Below are positions 16,769 to 23,535 of a stretch of DNA of 23,535 nt, piece after piece (the first letter of the stretch is position 1; each line of letters starts with the position of its first letter). This DNA comes from CAVURW01 sp963743595 (GTDB lineage: Bacteria > Verrucomicrobiota > Verrucomicrobiia > Methylacidiphilales > UBA1321): positions 1-23,535 of the forward strand of contig CAVURW010000180.1 in assembly GCA_963743595.1 (NCBI GenBank). Direction: 5' to 3'. The notes beneath the pieces were generated by a model, which searched no databases, had not been told where the DNA came from, and was given only the letters and a program-made list of their open reading frames with translations. The translations under genes were made by a program, and so were the position numbers.

Positions 16769-17386
16769 ATGGACCAGCCCATTTTCAGACGCCAAGGCAT
16801 TCTCTTCATTATCTCGGCCCCCTCCGGCACCGGAAAAAGCACGCTGTGCGAAAACCTGCGCTCGACGCCCGACTTCATTTACTCCATCTCCTGCACCACG
16901 CGGAAACCCCGGCCCGGTGAGTTCGATGGAGTCGATTACCACTTCATCTCGACTGAAGAGTTCATGCGCCGCGTGGAGCACGGGGAGATGTTAGAATACG
17001 CAAAAGTCTACGGCAACTATTACGGCACGCCGATGAACTCGGTGAAGGAAGCCCTTCAACATGGCACCGATGTGGTTCTGGATATCGACGTGCAAGGCGC
17101 AACGACCATTCGCCAAACGACCGATGAGCAGGTGAGCAACTCCATCGCCGATGTCTTCATCATGCCGCCGACTTTAGAGGAACTGGAACGTCGCCTCCGC
17201 AAGCGCGGCACGGAGAGCGAAGATCAGCTCCAAACGCGCTTGCGTAACGCCAAAGAGGAGATGAAATTCTGGCCGCTCTATAAATACACAATTCTCAGCA
17301 GTTCCATGGAAGAGGACCTTTACAAGTTCCGCGCCATTATGCGGGCCGAACGTTACTTAAGCCGAAGATTGGAGCTCACGGTTTAG
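16769..17386 (+). CDS. gmk: Guanylate kinase
   Basis: Catalyses ATP-dependent phosphorylation of GMP to GDP in the cytoplasm. The 205-residue protein has the P-loop ISAPSGTGKSTLCENL (about 15-30), SISCTTRKPRPGEFDGVDYH with the GMP-binding RKPRPGE, FMRRVEHGEMLEYAKVYGNY, YGTP, VVLDIDVQGATTIRQ and ELERRLRKRGTESEDQLQTR in the lid, all in family order and at normal length. The ATG at 16769 gives a slightly long N-terminus (MDQPIFRRQG) before the first strand. Its TAG overlaps the TAA of the convergent gene by two bases. Confidence 0.96.
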   Translation: MDQPIFRRQGILFIISAPSGTGKSTLCENLRSTPDFIYSISCTTRKPRPGEFDGVDYHFISTEEFMRRVEHGEMLEYAKVYGNYYGTPMNSVKEALQHGTDVVLDIDVQGATTIRQTTDEQVSNSIADVFIMPPTLEELERRLRKRGTESEDQLQTRLRNAKEEMKFWPLYKYTILSSSMEEDLYKFRAIMRAERYLSRRLELTV

Positions 17387-17847
17387 GCAATTACTGCCCC
17401 CCCGACTGGCGTCTTTTGATACCGCAGCACCACTCCATCAGGTTGAATACTTACTTTTAGTCCAGTTTGATCGGCGAGGATTTTAAGAAATTGAGCTACG
17501 GAGATATCATCGAGAGAAACATTAACCTGCCGACGTACACTGTTATCGCTCGAAAGTTCGACCGTAAACTTCACCCCTTTGCGTTCGGGATCCAAGTCCT
17601 TAACCTTTATGTTTAAAAACGCGATGACCATGGTGATATCGGCTCTTGCAAACACCGCATGATCGATGTGGATCTTGTCGAGTTTAGCACTTATTGCGGC
17701 AGCGTTCTGGGTCGGCTCTTGAGAGAGGGCCTCTCGCGCTCCGAACGCCAGTACCAATAGACAAGCCACTGACAAAAAAGCCCTTAAACCGCCTTGCCAC
17801 AAGGAGTGGATCCAGGCGCAACCCAACGAATTTATTGATAGAATCAT
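17383..17847 (-). CDS. Secreted STN/secretin-N-like small protein
   Basis: From the ATG at 17847 this gives 154 residues: a long hydrophobic leader (GLRAFLSVACLLVLAFGARE ending ALSQ), then ISAKLDKIHIDHAVFARADI, TMVIAFLNIKVKDLDPERKG, VKFTVEL, NVSLDDISVAQFLKILADQT and GLKVSIQPDGVVLRY. The pattern (two helices and strands with a LxDISVxxxLKxLxxxTxL core) resembles the STN domains of secretins and TonB receptors, seen in many small periplasmic proteins of Verrucomicrobia and Planctomycetes. I chose this ATG because AAGGAGA lies at ideal spacing. The frame also opens at an ATG at 17907, but that lacks a ribosome site and puts polar residues before the leader. Function unknown. Confidence 0.65.
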   Translation of the reverse strand: MILSINSLGCAWIHSLWQGGLRAFLSVACLLVLAFGAREALSQEPTQNAAAISAKLDKIHIDHAVFARADITMVIAFLNIKVKDLDPERKGVKFTVELSSDNSVRRQVNVSLDDISVAQFLKILADQTGLKVSIQPDGVVLRYQKTPVGGAVIA

Positions 17848-17851
17848 TTGT

Positions 17852-17858
17852 TCTCCTT
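17852..17858 (-). promoter_or_regulatory. Ribosome binding site deciding the 17847 start
   Basis: AAGGAGA on the minus strand, five bases from the ATG at 17847. The longer alternative start at 17907 has only CCCCTCC in front. Confidence 0.75.
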
Positions 17859-17904
17859 TGAGCGGATGAGTTTTTGTATTTTCTGCAGATCTTTCGGAGG
17901 ACAT

Positions 17905-18048
17905 CATGGAGGGGGTAAAGTCGACACGCTATTTGGCCTACACTAACAGCTACCGAATTAATTCCGAGCACAGCTTGCCGAAAGATTTGATGAGGTTTTA
18001 ATTCTCCTTACGGCGGCGCTTTAACAGAACAGCCGCGCTCCAAATCGG
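17905..18048. repeat. Direct repeat copy A, 3' of the GH95-like gene
   Basis: Read on the minus strand it starts CCGATTTGGAGCGCGGCTGT and ends at CGTGTCGACTTTACCC..CATG. It shares nearly all of copy B (20965-21084) apart from two short insertions. Its first part encodes PIWSAAVLLKRRRKEN plus a stop, almost the same 16 residues that end the gene at 21034. It begins six bases after the GH95-like stop codon. Confidence 0.9.
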
Positions 18049-18054
18049 ACCTAA

Positions 18055-20967
18055 TTACTGCAGTGGTGTCACTACGATCCGGTCCCCGGCTTTTGTCGGA
18101 AAGGTCAGAACCTCTCCAGACAACGTGGTTCCTCCGGCACTGACCTTCATTCCTGGCCAGGGATTGGCGAGATGACAGACCTCGCCTGCCTGGCTCTTGA
18201 TCACCACGTAGAGGATCTTTCCTCCCTCCTGTTTGCTGCTGACCGTAAATCCTCCGCATGCGGGAAGATCCCCGAAAGTGGCATCCATTTCCTTGGGCCA
18301 GTTAGGGAAGATGTGAATATTGGCCTGATGGCTCTGTAGAAACATGTAGTGAAGTCCGCACGGGATGATCGCCACGTCTTCGGTTCCGCCACCGGGAGTG
18401 CGAATGGTAAAATCGCTGGTCTGATAGGTTGCTAATAGAGCATCCATATTTGCCAGGATTTCCTTGGGATCGTAGCCAGCTGCGGCTGCATCGGCATAGA
18501 AGTTGCAACTGTTATTGAAATCAAACCACTGGGCGGCAAACGTCACCGAATTCAAGGCCGCATCCCGCTCCTCCTTGGTGCTTTCCAGACCGAACGACCA
18601 ACCCGGAAAGATCGCTTGCACACAACTCATCCCGGCGCTGGAACCGCGAATTTTGTGATCTTGATAGACCCCGTAGGCTGGCTTTGGGAAATCAGGTCCG
18701 TTGTCCTCGCAATCTCGAATGACCATTTTGTCCTTAAACTCGGGCGGCAATAGCGTCTTGAGACTCCCGCACTGGGCAACACTCACGTAAGTGAACGGGC
18801 TCAGTTTTTGCAGGATCTCGTTCCACTTGGCCCGCTCGTCCGCGTCCAGATTCAGCTTCTGGCTGATCTCGACCAGGCTCGGGTAAAGCAGCCTGAGAAA
18901 GCTGATTGTCGTGGCGGGGTTGGTGTTGTCACCGCTATTTTCGCAAAGCGCGTCCTTCAACGACTTGTAATGGCCGTCCTTTAAGACCAGATAGTCATCC
19001 CAAAACTCGGCGGTTCCTTTCAAAAAGGGATAGACCTTCCGGGCGTAAGCTAGATCTCGCGTCAAACGCCAGCGCTGGACCATGTTCACGGTGCAGAAGA
19101 GCGCGTTGCTTTTCTGCCCCCAAAACGTTCCATAATCGTTGCTCCAACCGGGAAGCGGAATCAGGTGCGTGTAGAGGTAAATTCCCTTGTAGGAAGTGGG
19201 GTTTGGGTTGTGAGGCGCGGCGTTTCGCTCGGCGATGTAGTCTTCCAAAGTCCTGGGTTGGCCGGCTGGATTCATCCGCCATGCGTTTTCTGCGATGGAG
19301 CGCCCCCGGCTGATGTGATCCAGGAGCAGCGGATCGTAATTGTCGGTCAGCTCAAAGTGGTTTGTGGACAACCCCGCCCAAAACGGTGCCTGATAATTAT
19401 AATCCAGCGTGTAGTCGCCGTCCCAGGGGCTGTTCATTCCACGACCGAAGTTGTACCACAGCCCCGGCGGCGGGCAATCACCCCGGCTGCAGACGGCCAG
19501 ATCATAGATCGAGCCGTACCAGTTCTCCATGACGGCTTTGTCTGGTATTTCGACAAAAGAGCGGCCCCAGAACGTATGCCACCACGTATCATGCGCTGTC
19601 TTGAGTTTCGCGATCTCCTCTGGGGAGGAGTTGGCCAATCGCTCCGCCACCTGTATGTAGTCCGGCGAATTGCGGTCACTCACCAGCGAGACCAGCAAAT
19701 CGACTGTCTTGCCAGGGTCGACCGTGAAAGCGAGCGTTGTCCCGGCGGCTTGGGAAGCGGCCCCCACCACGTGCTGGCGCAGTATGGCCTTCGGAGCACA
19801 GCCCTTAAACGGCAGATCGGGATCACCCGTCCGCAGCGTACACTTGTCCCAACCCATTTGCGCGGAAGCTGGCGGATTCTCACCCCGAGCCACTTCCTTG
19901 CCATTCACCAGAACCTTCAGCACCTGCTTGTCATAAACGGCTTGGATCTCTGTCCATTGATTCAAGGCTATCGGTTCCGGAGCGGTCGCTTGGTAGTAGT
20001 TCAATCGGACTTCCGGCCTGCCGTTTAACAAATGCACCAGAAATCCCCGAAAATAGGGATATCCATCAAATTTCTCTCTAGCAATTCCCTGGAAAATGGT
20101 TCCGTCTTCAGTCAACACAGAAGGATTTACCCACGCCGTAAAAGTGAAGCCCGTTTGCGGCAAACAGCCCTCTGGCAAAATCAATCGATGATCGGCTTCG
20201 TTATCGAATGTTACCGAATCACCGTGAGCATCCCCGGGAGTAATCTTCAGGTTGCCGATGTTCCGGATTTCTGGGTCGCTAGGTACCAACGATAGGAACG
20301 GCTTCGGATACTCCGGCGATGTGATATCCAAACCGGCAATACTCCCCACAAAGTGCTCGTGAACTTTCTTGGAATCCTTCCCGATTTTGCGGTCAACTTC
20401 CCGGTCTCCCACCTGGAATTCGACTAGGTCCGGGCTCACGGAAAGCCAAGTCGAATCTGCGGTCGCCCCCCGGTCTGCGGCATTGTGATAATGCCCAGCA
20501 CCGTCTTGAAGGGCAGTATGGAAATGAAGCGGAGAGGTTCCCGTATTCGTCATCTCTGTAACGATCAAATTCTCCGGGTAGGCCACCCAAGTGCAGGTGG
20601 AAAGCTCGCCGGTCGAGCCGGTCTCTTTGGTGGTGATCGTCGCTTGCCCCAGATTTTGTCGACACATTCCAGTGGCGGCCTTCAACTCATCGCATTCCAG
20701 ACGCAGATTGCCCGCCGTGGTGATGTTTCCGCGGACAACGCCCCAGAAATCGGCTTTGCCAAAGAAGAGCTGGTAAGCCCCGCCCCCGCCACTCCACATC
20801 ACGGAGATATCTCCGTTACCCGCCACCACTTGCCCCCTCTCCTTGCCTAACTCGTGAGAGATATGGTTGGCGAGTTCAGGCCCTCGTTCACTCGATTCCT
20901 GGGGAACCTGGGCCGCCATTGGAACAATCGATGCGAGAAACAACCGACAAACAAGAGAAGCTTTCAT
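18055..20967 (-). CDS. GH95-like secreted glycoside hydrolase with LamG insertion
   Basis: The 970 residues carry a signal peptide (ASLVCRLFLASIVPMAAQ), an N-terminal beta domain (VVAGNGDISVMWSGGG, KADFWG, residues 45-230), a LamG/concanavalin-type domain (about 255-370: GFTFTAWVNPSVLTEDGTIF, NQWTEIQAVYDKQVLKVLVN), then an alpha/alpha-barrel catalytic region from about 455: HDTWWHTFWGRSFVEIPD, ENWYGSIYDLAVCSRGDCPP and SPWDGDYTLDYNYQAPFWAG (514-532). That block matches GH95 fucosidases/galactosidases, which use an N-x-N-x-Q motif; here it is D-Y-N-Y-Q. A C-terminal beta domain closes the protein. No ribosome site precedes the ATG at 20967. The gene lies between two direct repeats, which suggests acquisition. 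GH65-related or a new family is possible; substrate unknown. Confidence 0.7.
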   Translation of the reverse strand: MKASLVCRLFLASIVPMAAQVPQESSERGPELANHISHELGKERGQVVAGNGDISVMWSGGGGAYQLFFGKADFWGVVRGNITTAGNLRLECDELKAATGMCRQNLGQATITTKETGSTGELSTCTWVAYPENLIVTEMTNTGTSPLHFHTALQDGAGHYHNAADRGATADSTWLSVSPDLVEFQVGDREVDRKIGKDSKKVHEHFVGSIAGLDITSPEYPKPFLSLVPSDPEIRNIGNLKITPGDAHGDSVTFDNEADHRLILPEGCLPQTGFTFTAWVNPSVLTEDGTIFQGIAREKFDGYPYFRGFLVHLLNGRPEVRLNYYQATAPEPIALNQWTEIQAVYDKQVLKVLVNGKEVARGENPPASAQMGWDKCTLRTGDPDLPFKGCAPKAILRQHVVGAASQAAGTTLAFTVDPGKTVDLLVSLVSDRNSPDYIQVAERLANSSPEEIAKLKTAHDTWWHTFWGRSFVEIPDKAVMENWYGSIYDLAVCSRGDCPPPGLWYNFGRGMNSPWDGDYTLDYNYQAPFWAGLSTNHFELTDNYDPLLLDHISRGRSIAENAWRMNPAGQPRTLEDYIAERNAAPHNPNPTSYKGIYLYTHLIPLPGWSNDYGTFWGQKSNALFCTVNMVQRWRLTRDLAYARKVYPFLKGTAEFWDDYLVLKDGHYKSLKDALCENSGDNTNPATTISFLRLLYPSLVEISQKLNLDADERAKWNEILQKLSPFTYVSVAQCGSLKTLLPPEFKDKMVIRDCEDNGPDFPKPAYGVYQDHKIRGSSAGMSCVQAIFPGWSFGLESTKEERDAALNSVTFAAQWFDFNNSCNFYADAAAAGYDPKEILANMDALLATYQTSDFTIRTPGGGTEDVAIIPCGLHYMFLQSHQANIHIFPNWPKEMDATFGDLPACGGFTVSSKQEGGKILYVVIKSQAGEVCHLANPWPGMKVSAGGTTLSGEVLTFPTKAGDRIVVTPLQ

Positions 20968-21084
20968 GGATGAAGTAAAGTCGACACGCTAAAAGTTACC
21001 GAATTAATTCCGAGCACAGCTTGCCTAAAGATTTTATTTCTCCTTACGGCGGCGCTCTACAAGAACAGCCGCGCTCCAAATCGG
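20965..21084. repeat. Direct repeat copy B, 5' of the GH95-like gene
   Basis: On the minus strand it covers the last 16 codons of the gene at 21034-21555 (PIWSAAVLVERRRKEK), its stop codon, and the 66 bases up to the ATG of the GH95-like gene. Shared blocks with copy A include GAGCGCGGCTGTTCT, GCGCCGCCGTAAGGAGAA, GCTGTGCTCGGAATTAATTC and AGCGTGTCGACTTTAC. Confidence 0.9.
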
Positions 21085-21555
21085 CAGACACTGATTTTTA
21101 TCCACTCCAAACCTCTTTTTCAAATAACGTGTGGGAGAAAACAAGAGGGTTTCCACGAGCAGGGCTGAACCGGTGGTAGGGCTAATGAGCCGGTCGTAGT
21201 TGATGGCGTCGTTAGGTCCGACTGGATCCCCCTCGCCCATCCAAATTGTTGGCGGTTCATAATGCGTGTCCGGAGACCACCAAATGCTGACACCACCCAT
21301 GCCCAAAGATAACAATTCAATAATGAGTATTCCCTCTCCATTCCGAACCTTGGTGCGTGCTTCGTTCGGCTTCAAGTAACGCCCCACTTTCGCCATCCGA
21401 CGTGCTTTGAAAATGCCGTGAACGTAAATTGAGACGAACGAATAAGCCATTAAAAGACCCCCACCGAGAAAGACGGGGAGAAAGAAGGGAAAGGCCAGTA
21501 TAAAAAAGAGAATCCGCCAAACAGCCTTCAAAAGTGATCCAAGGGCATGGCGCAC
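21034..21555 (-). CDS. Membrane-anchored protein of unknown function
   Basis: The 173 residues begin with two hydrophobic helices (VWRILFFILAFPFFLPVFLG and GLLMAYSFVSIYVHGIF, about 12-50), then a basic juxtamembrane stretch (KARRMAKVGRYLKPNEARTK) and a soluble part with GEGILIIELLSLGMGGVSIW, WWSPDTHYEPPTIW, and a C-terminal half ending PIWSAAVLVERRRKEK. I recognise no family. The notable point is that the last 16 codons and stop lie inside repeat copy B and reappear in copy A, 3 kb away. The ATG at 21555 is taken as start; no strong ribosome site is visible. It is 57 bases after the DUF218-like gene on the same strand. Confidence 0.65.
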   Translation of the reverse strand: MRHALGSLLKAVWRILFFILAFPFFLPVFLGGGLLMAYSFVSIYVHGIFKARRMAKVGRYLKPNEARTKVRNGEGILIIELLSLGMGGVSIWWSPDTHYEPPTIWMGEGDPVGPNDAINYDRLISPTTGSALLVETLLFSPTRYLKKRFGVDKNQCLPIWSAAVLVERRRKEK

Positions 21556-21611
21556 AGAGAATGATTGTCGACGAAAAATTCTATTACAAGGCCGATCTGC
21601 GCATCTCTCGT

Positions 21612-22191
21612 TTACAGAGAATAACGAATGTCATAATACCAATACGCCAAAACATCGCGGCACCCGTTTAACGCGTTCGGTAGACTCCAGGAGCCGGCGT
21701 GGGCCTGATGGACATTCTGAATTCCGTAGTGCTGAAGCGCCAATTTGCAACGGCTGATGTGGTAGAAGTGCGTGATAACAGTCACGGAACCCAGGTGACG
21801 CTCCTGGAAAATCTTCGCGAGATTCTTTCCGGTGGCGTCAGTATCGATTCCCTGAGCATCTTCGATGATGGCGCTTAGCGGAATGTTATGTTCGGTGAGA
21901 TACCGCGTCATGCCGGGCACTTCCCGGTCTCCAGGTAGATCGGCGCCGCTCACGATGATCACAGGAAACAGCCCCAGTTGGTACAGTTCCACGGCGCGAT
22001 CCAACCGCGCTTTTAGAACACGTTTCGGCGTGCCATCCTCAAAGACGCTATTGCCCAAAACTACGGGGCGAATCGTGAAATCCATCGGAGATGATCTCGC
22101 AAAACGAAACAACGAAAGCAGTGGCCGCTGAGAGGACCAGAATGAGAAGGACCCACTGGTACCAACGCAGGGCCTTGAATGCCTTGATCAT
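21612..22191 (-). pseudogene. DUF218/SanA-YdcF-like protein with apparent frameshift
   Basis: The frame 21612-22112 encodes a DUF218 domain: RPVVLGNSVFEDGTPKRVLK, ARLDRAVELYQLGLFPVIIV with SGADLPG, MTRYLTEHNIPLSAIIEDAQ, GIDTDATGKNLA and VTVITHFYHISRCKLALQHYG, the usual order in this family of putative envelope-associated proteins. Its only start is a TTG at 22112, which leaves no membrane anchor. In the neighbouring frame an ATG at 22191 encodes YQWVLLILVLSAATAFVVSF, exactly the N-terminal helix the family normally has, and continues SFCEIISDGFHDSPR until it stops. Skipping one base near the CCCC at about 22065-22075 joins the two. Either the gene is broken or the consensus has one extra C in a homopolymer. 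Confidence 0.65.
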
Positions 22192-22247
22192 CAGCCACCA
22201 GTATTAGTTGGAAGGGAGAGGTTTGGCGAATTCTCCCGCTGGCAGCT

Positions 22248-22463
22248 TTAACTAATAAACTTTTGTTTGGGCGGCTGAGGCTTATCGTACTCAGAACCCG
22301 CAGCCAGCGCGGCGGGACGGGGCAATCTTTGCAGCTTACGCTGGTGTAAGGAGAGAATATATTTCATCTTACCGCTATCGACCATCGGCCCGGTAGTGTG
22401 AGTCGGCTTCAGGCTCTTGGGAGGAGGGAGAAGGGACTTTGTGGAAGATGTGGGAGTGGTCAT
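22248..22463 (-). CDS. Small Pro/Lys/Ser-rich protein, hypothetical
   Basis: A 71-residue frame (MTTPTSSTKSLLPPPKSLKP at the start, KMKYILSLHQRKLQRLPRPA in the middle) with high Pro, Ser and Lys content and no hydrophobic segment. Likely disordered except for the short central helix. No ribosome site stands out before the ATG at 22463, and no family is recognised. It lies on the same strand as the DUF218-like gene, 56 bases from that gene's possible start. Confidence 0.35.
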   Translation of the reverse strand: MTTPTSSTKSLLPPPKSLKPTHTTGPMVDSGKMKYILSLHQRKLQRLPRPAALAAGSEYDKPQPPKQKFIS

Positions 22464-22626
22464 GGTTGTGAAAGTTGTAATGGTTCAGCAATAGTCAGGC
22501 CAACTGCGAGATCACAAATTCAAATATGTTTTTTGTCAACCCCACCAAAAAAGAAAAGAATAACGCCAATAAAATATTAGCCAAGTTAATCACGCAAAAA
22601 GAATACGTTTAACGCTGTGCCCAAAA
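22464..22626. promoter_or_regulatory. AT-rich divergent intergenic region
   Basis: This 163-base gap separates divergent genes and is much AT-richer than its surroundings, so promoters for both sides are likely here. I cannot name a definite -35/-10 pair or operator. Confidence 0.3.
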
Positions 22627-23490
22627 ATGCGAACTATCGACTGCCCCTTCTGTCATAAGAAAATGGAGATCACCTACGATCGGGCGAGCTTAGTTAGCGA
22701 CTGTGAAAACTGCGGGCGATTTTGGCAGATCTACCCGATCTTTCCGGACGCGGAGCCAGTCGCCTACTTGCCGCAACCCCTCAGCGCGAGCGATTCCAGC
22801 TGCTACAATCACCCGGAGAACGCAGCCGTTACGGGCTGTGAAGCGTGCGGGCGGCTTGTCTGTAACGCGTGTCATTGCTCGTTGTTCGGAAAGCCTTTTT
22901 GTGCTGCCTGCTGGGGTATGGAGCTCCCGGAAACGGCGCATCTGACTGCGGAACGGCTCAAGCCGCCGAATAAGAAACGGGGGATCATGAACACACAAAA
23001 GCTTGCTCGAAAATACTTCCAGGATCGCTCATTTCTCTCCTGGAATATGGGCAGTGGAGATACGGGTCTGCTCTTCGGGCAGGATCACCTTGTGTTTATG
23101 GAAGCTATCGCCGGCGAAAAAGATTACAGCCGGATTCGGTACCGCGATATTCGGTATCTAGCCGTTCATCAATTGAAAACGAAGCGGGTGACTCTTTTAG
23201 GGTGGGTCGGCGCTGGGCTTTTCGTGCTCCTCTGTTTTATCCCGGTTCTAAGCCTAATCGGGAGAGATATCAGCGAAGATCCCACCTTGTGGATCATGTT
23301 TTCATTTTTCGTTGGGCTCCTCTGCTTTCTTATAGGCTCGATCGTATACGGATTCCGCCTACAGATGGGTCTTCACTATGACTACGCGCTAGTGACCGAT
23401 GTTCAGAGCATCGTCTTTCTGCCCTCCTCTACGCACAGCGAGGAATGGATGATTCCACGATTTCGCGAACGCATTTCTGGAGTTCGCTAA
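22627..23490 (+). CDS. Zinc-ribbon and B-box-like membrane protein of unknown function
   Basis: The 287-residue protein starts with a zinc ribbon (Cys6-x2-Cys9 and Cys26-x2-Cys29), followed by a second cysteine-histidine cluster (Cys59, His62, Cys71, Cys74, Cys79, Cys82, Cys84, Cys92, Cys95) that resembles a B-box or LIM-like zinc fold. A linker and a soluble domain follow (FLSWNMGSGDTGLLFGQDHL, RIRYRDIRYLAVHQ), which look like a PH-like strand set. Then come two transmembrane helices (about LLGWVGAGLFVLLCFIPVL and IMFSFFVGLLCFLIGSIVY) and a short tail. Bacterial proteins pairing such a B-box-like cluster with membrane helices are known, but I cannot name a function. The ATG at 22627 follows a stop-rich AT-rich region and the frame ends at a TAA at 23488-23490. 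Confidence 0.65.
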   Translation: MRTIDCPFCHKKMEITYDRASLVSDCENCGRFWQIYPIFPDAEPVAYLPQPLSASDSSCYNHPENAAVTGCEACGRLVCNACHCSLFGKPFCAACWGMELPETAHLTAERLKPPNKKRGIMNTQKLARKYFQDRSFLSWNMGSGDTGLLFGQDHLVFMEAIAGEKDYSRIRYRDIRYLAVHQLKTKRVTLLGWVGAGLFVLLCFIPVLSLIGRDISEDPTLWIMFSFFVGLLCFLIGSIVYGFRLQMGLHYDYALVTDVQSIVFLPSSTHSEEWMIPRFRERISGVR

Positions 23491-23535
23491 CGCATGCTGG
23501 TAACACGGAAGGATGTCGGCTGAAAGTGAACGCGA

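Noticed and set aside
19165..20028. Plus-strand frame of 287 codons
   Set aside because: It is the antisense shadow of the GH95-like gene and shows no recognisable motif.

Overview
The window has two very different parts. Bases 1 to about 9,010 do not look like a natural chromosome. They are a string of short, unrelated inserts of different base composition and gene style. The seams carry degraded copies of the Oxford Nanopore Y-adapter: its trailing strand (GCAATACGTA + ACTGAACGAAGT), often followed by the leading strand (ending CGTATTGCT). The clearest seams are at about 663-692, 2828-2850, 3771-3812, 4516-4568, 7397-7409 and 8951-9012; weaker ones are near 5245-5281, 6186-6208, 8691-8722, 2403-2418 and 1396-1402. 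The simplest reading is that the contig end was built from one or more unsplit, concatenated, poorly polished nanopore reads from a mixed community.

The inserts, left to right, are: a phage or giant-virus-like gene (1-630); unrecognised GC-rich DNA (693-1395); an AT-rich piece with a Polinton/adintovirus-type adenain protease (1406-1831) and more AT-rich DNA; the PDZ end of an HtrA protease (2426-2827); a heavy-metal RND pump fragment (about 3110-3660, minus); an unresolved GC-rich piece (3813-4515); the end of a membrane Ser/Thr kinase of acidobacterial style (4569-5228); a short-chain dehydrogenase (5398-6167, minus); animal-like DNA with an 11-bp minisatellite and (CA)27 (6209-7396); a phosphoglucomutase/phosphomannomutase (7697-8610, minus); and an AT-rich open stretch (8724-8858). 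Most bacterial genes here are broken by repeated frame changes, as expected of uncorrected reads.

From about 9,246 to the right end the sequence is coherent, about 55% GC by eye, and carries intact full-length genes. It looks like one bacterium, probably of the Verrucomicrobiota or a relative (inference from gene style; no rRNA or marker is present). Order: RfaE2-type heptose-phosphate adenylyltransferase (+); a convergent intergenic region with a hairpin and a 68-bp tandem repeat; a membrane protein and a RelE-like protein overlapping head to tail (-); a class A acid phosphatase homologue lacking its catalytic residues (+); a GH43-type glycosidase (+); a 57-residue two-helix membrane protein (-); the housekeeping cluster phoH, pgpH-like HD hydrolase and ybeY (-); gmk (+); a small secreted STN-like protein (-); a 970-residue GH95-like glycosidase with a LamG insertion (-); a membrane protein (-); a DUF218/SanA-like protein with an apparent frameshift (-); a small protein (-); and a zinc-ribbon membrane protein (+).

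The most interesting real biology is the GH95-like gene. It lies between two direct copies of a 120-144 bp segment that includes the last 16 codons of the neighbouring gene, which suggests insertion by duplication. The catalytically dead acid phosphatase and the adenain gene stranded in the artefactual part come next. I see no CRISPR array, tRNA or rRNA, and no complete new defence system.
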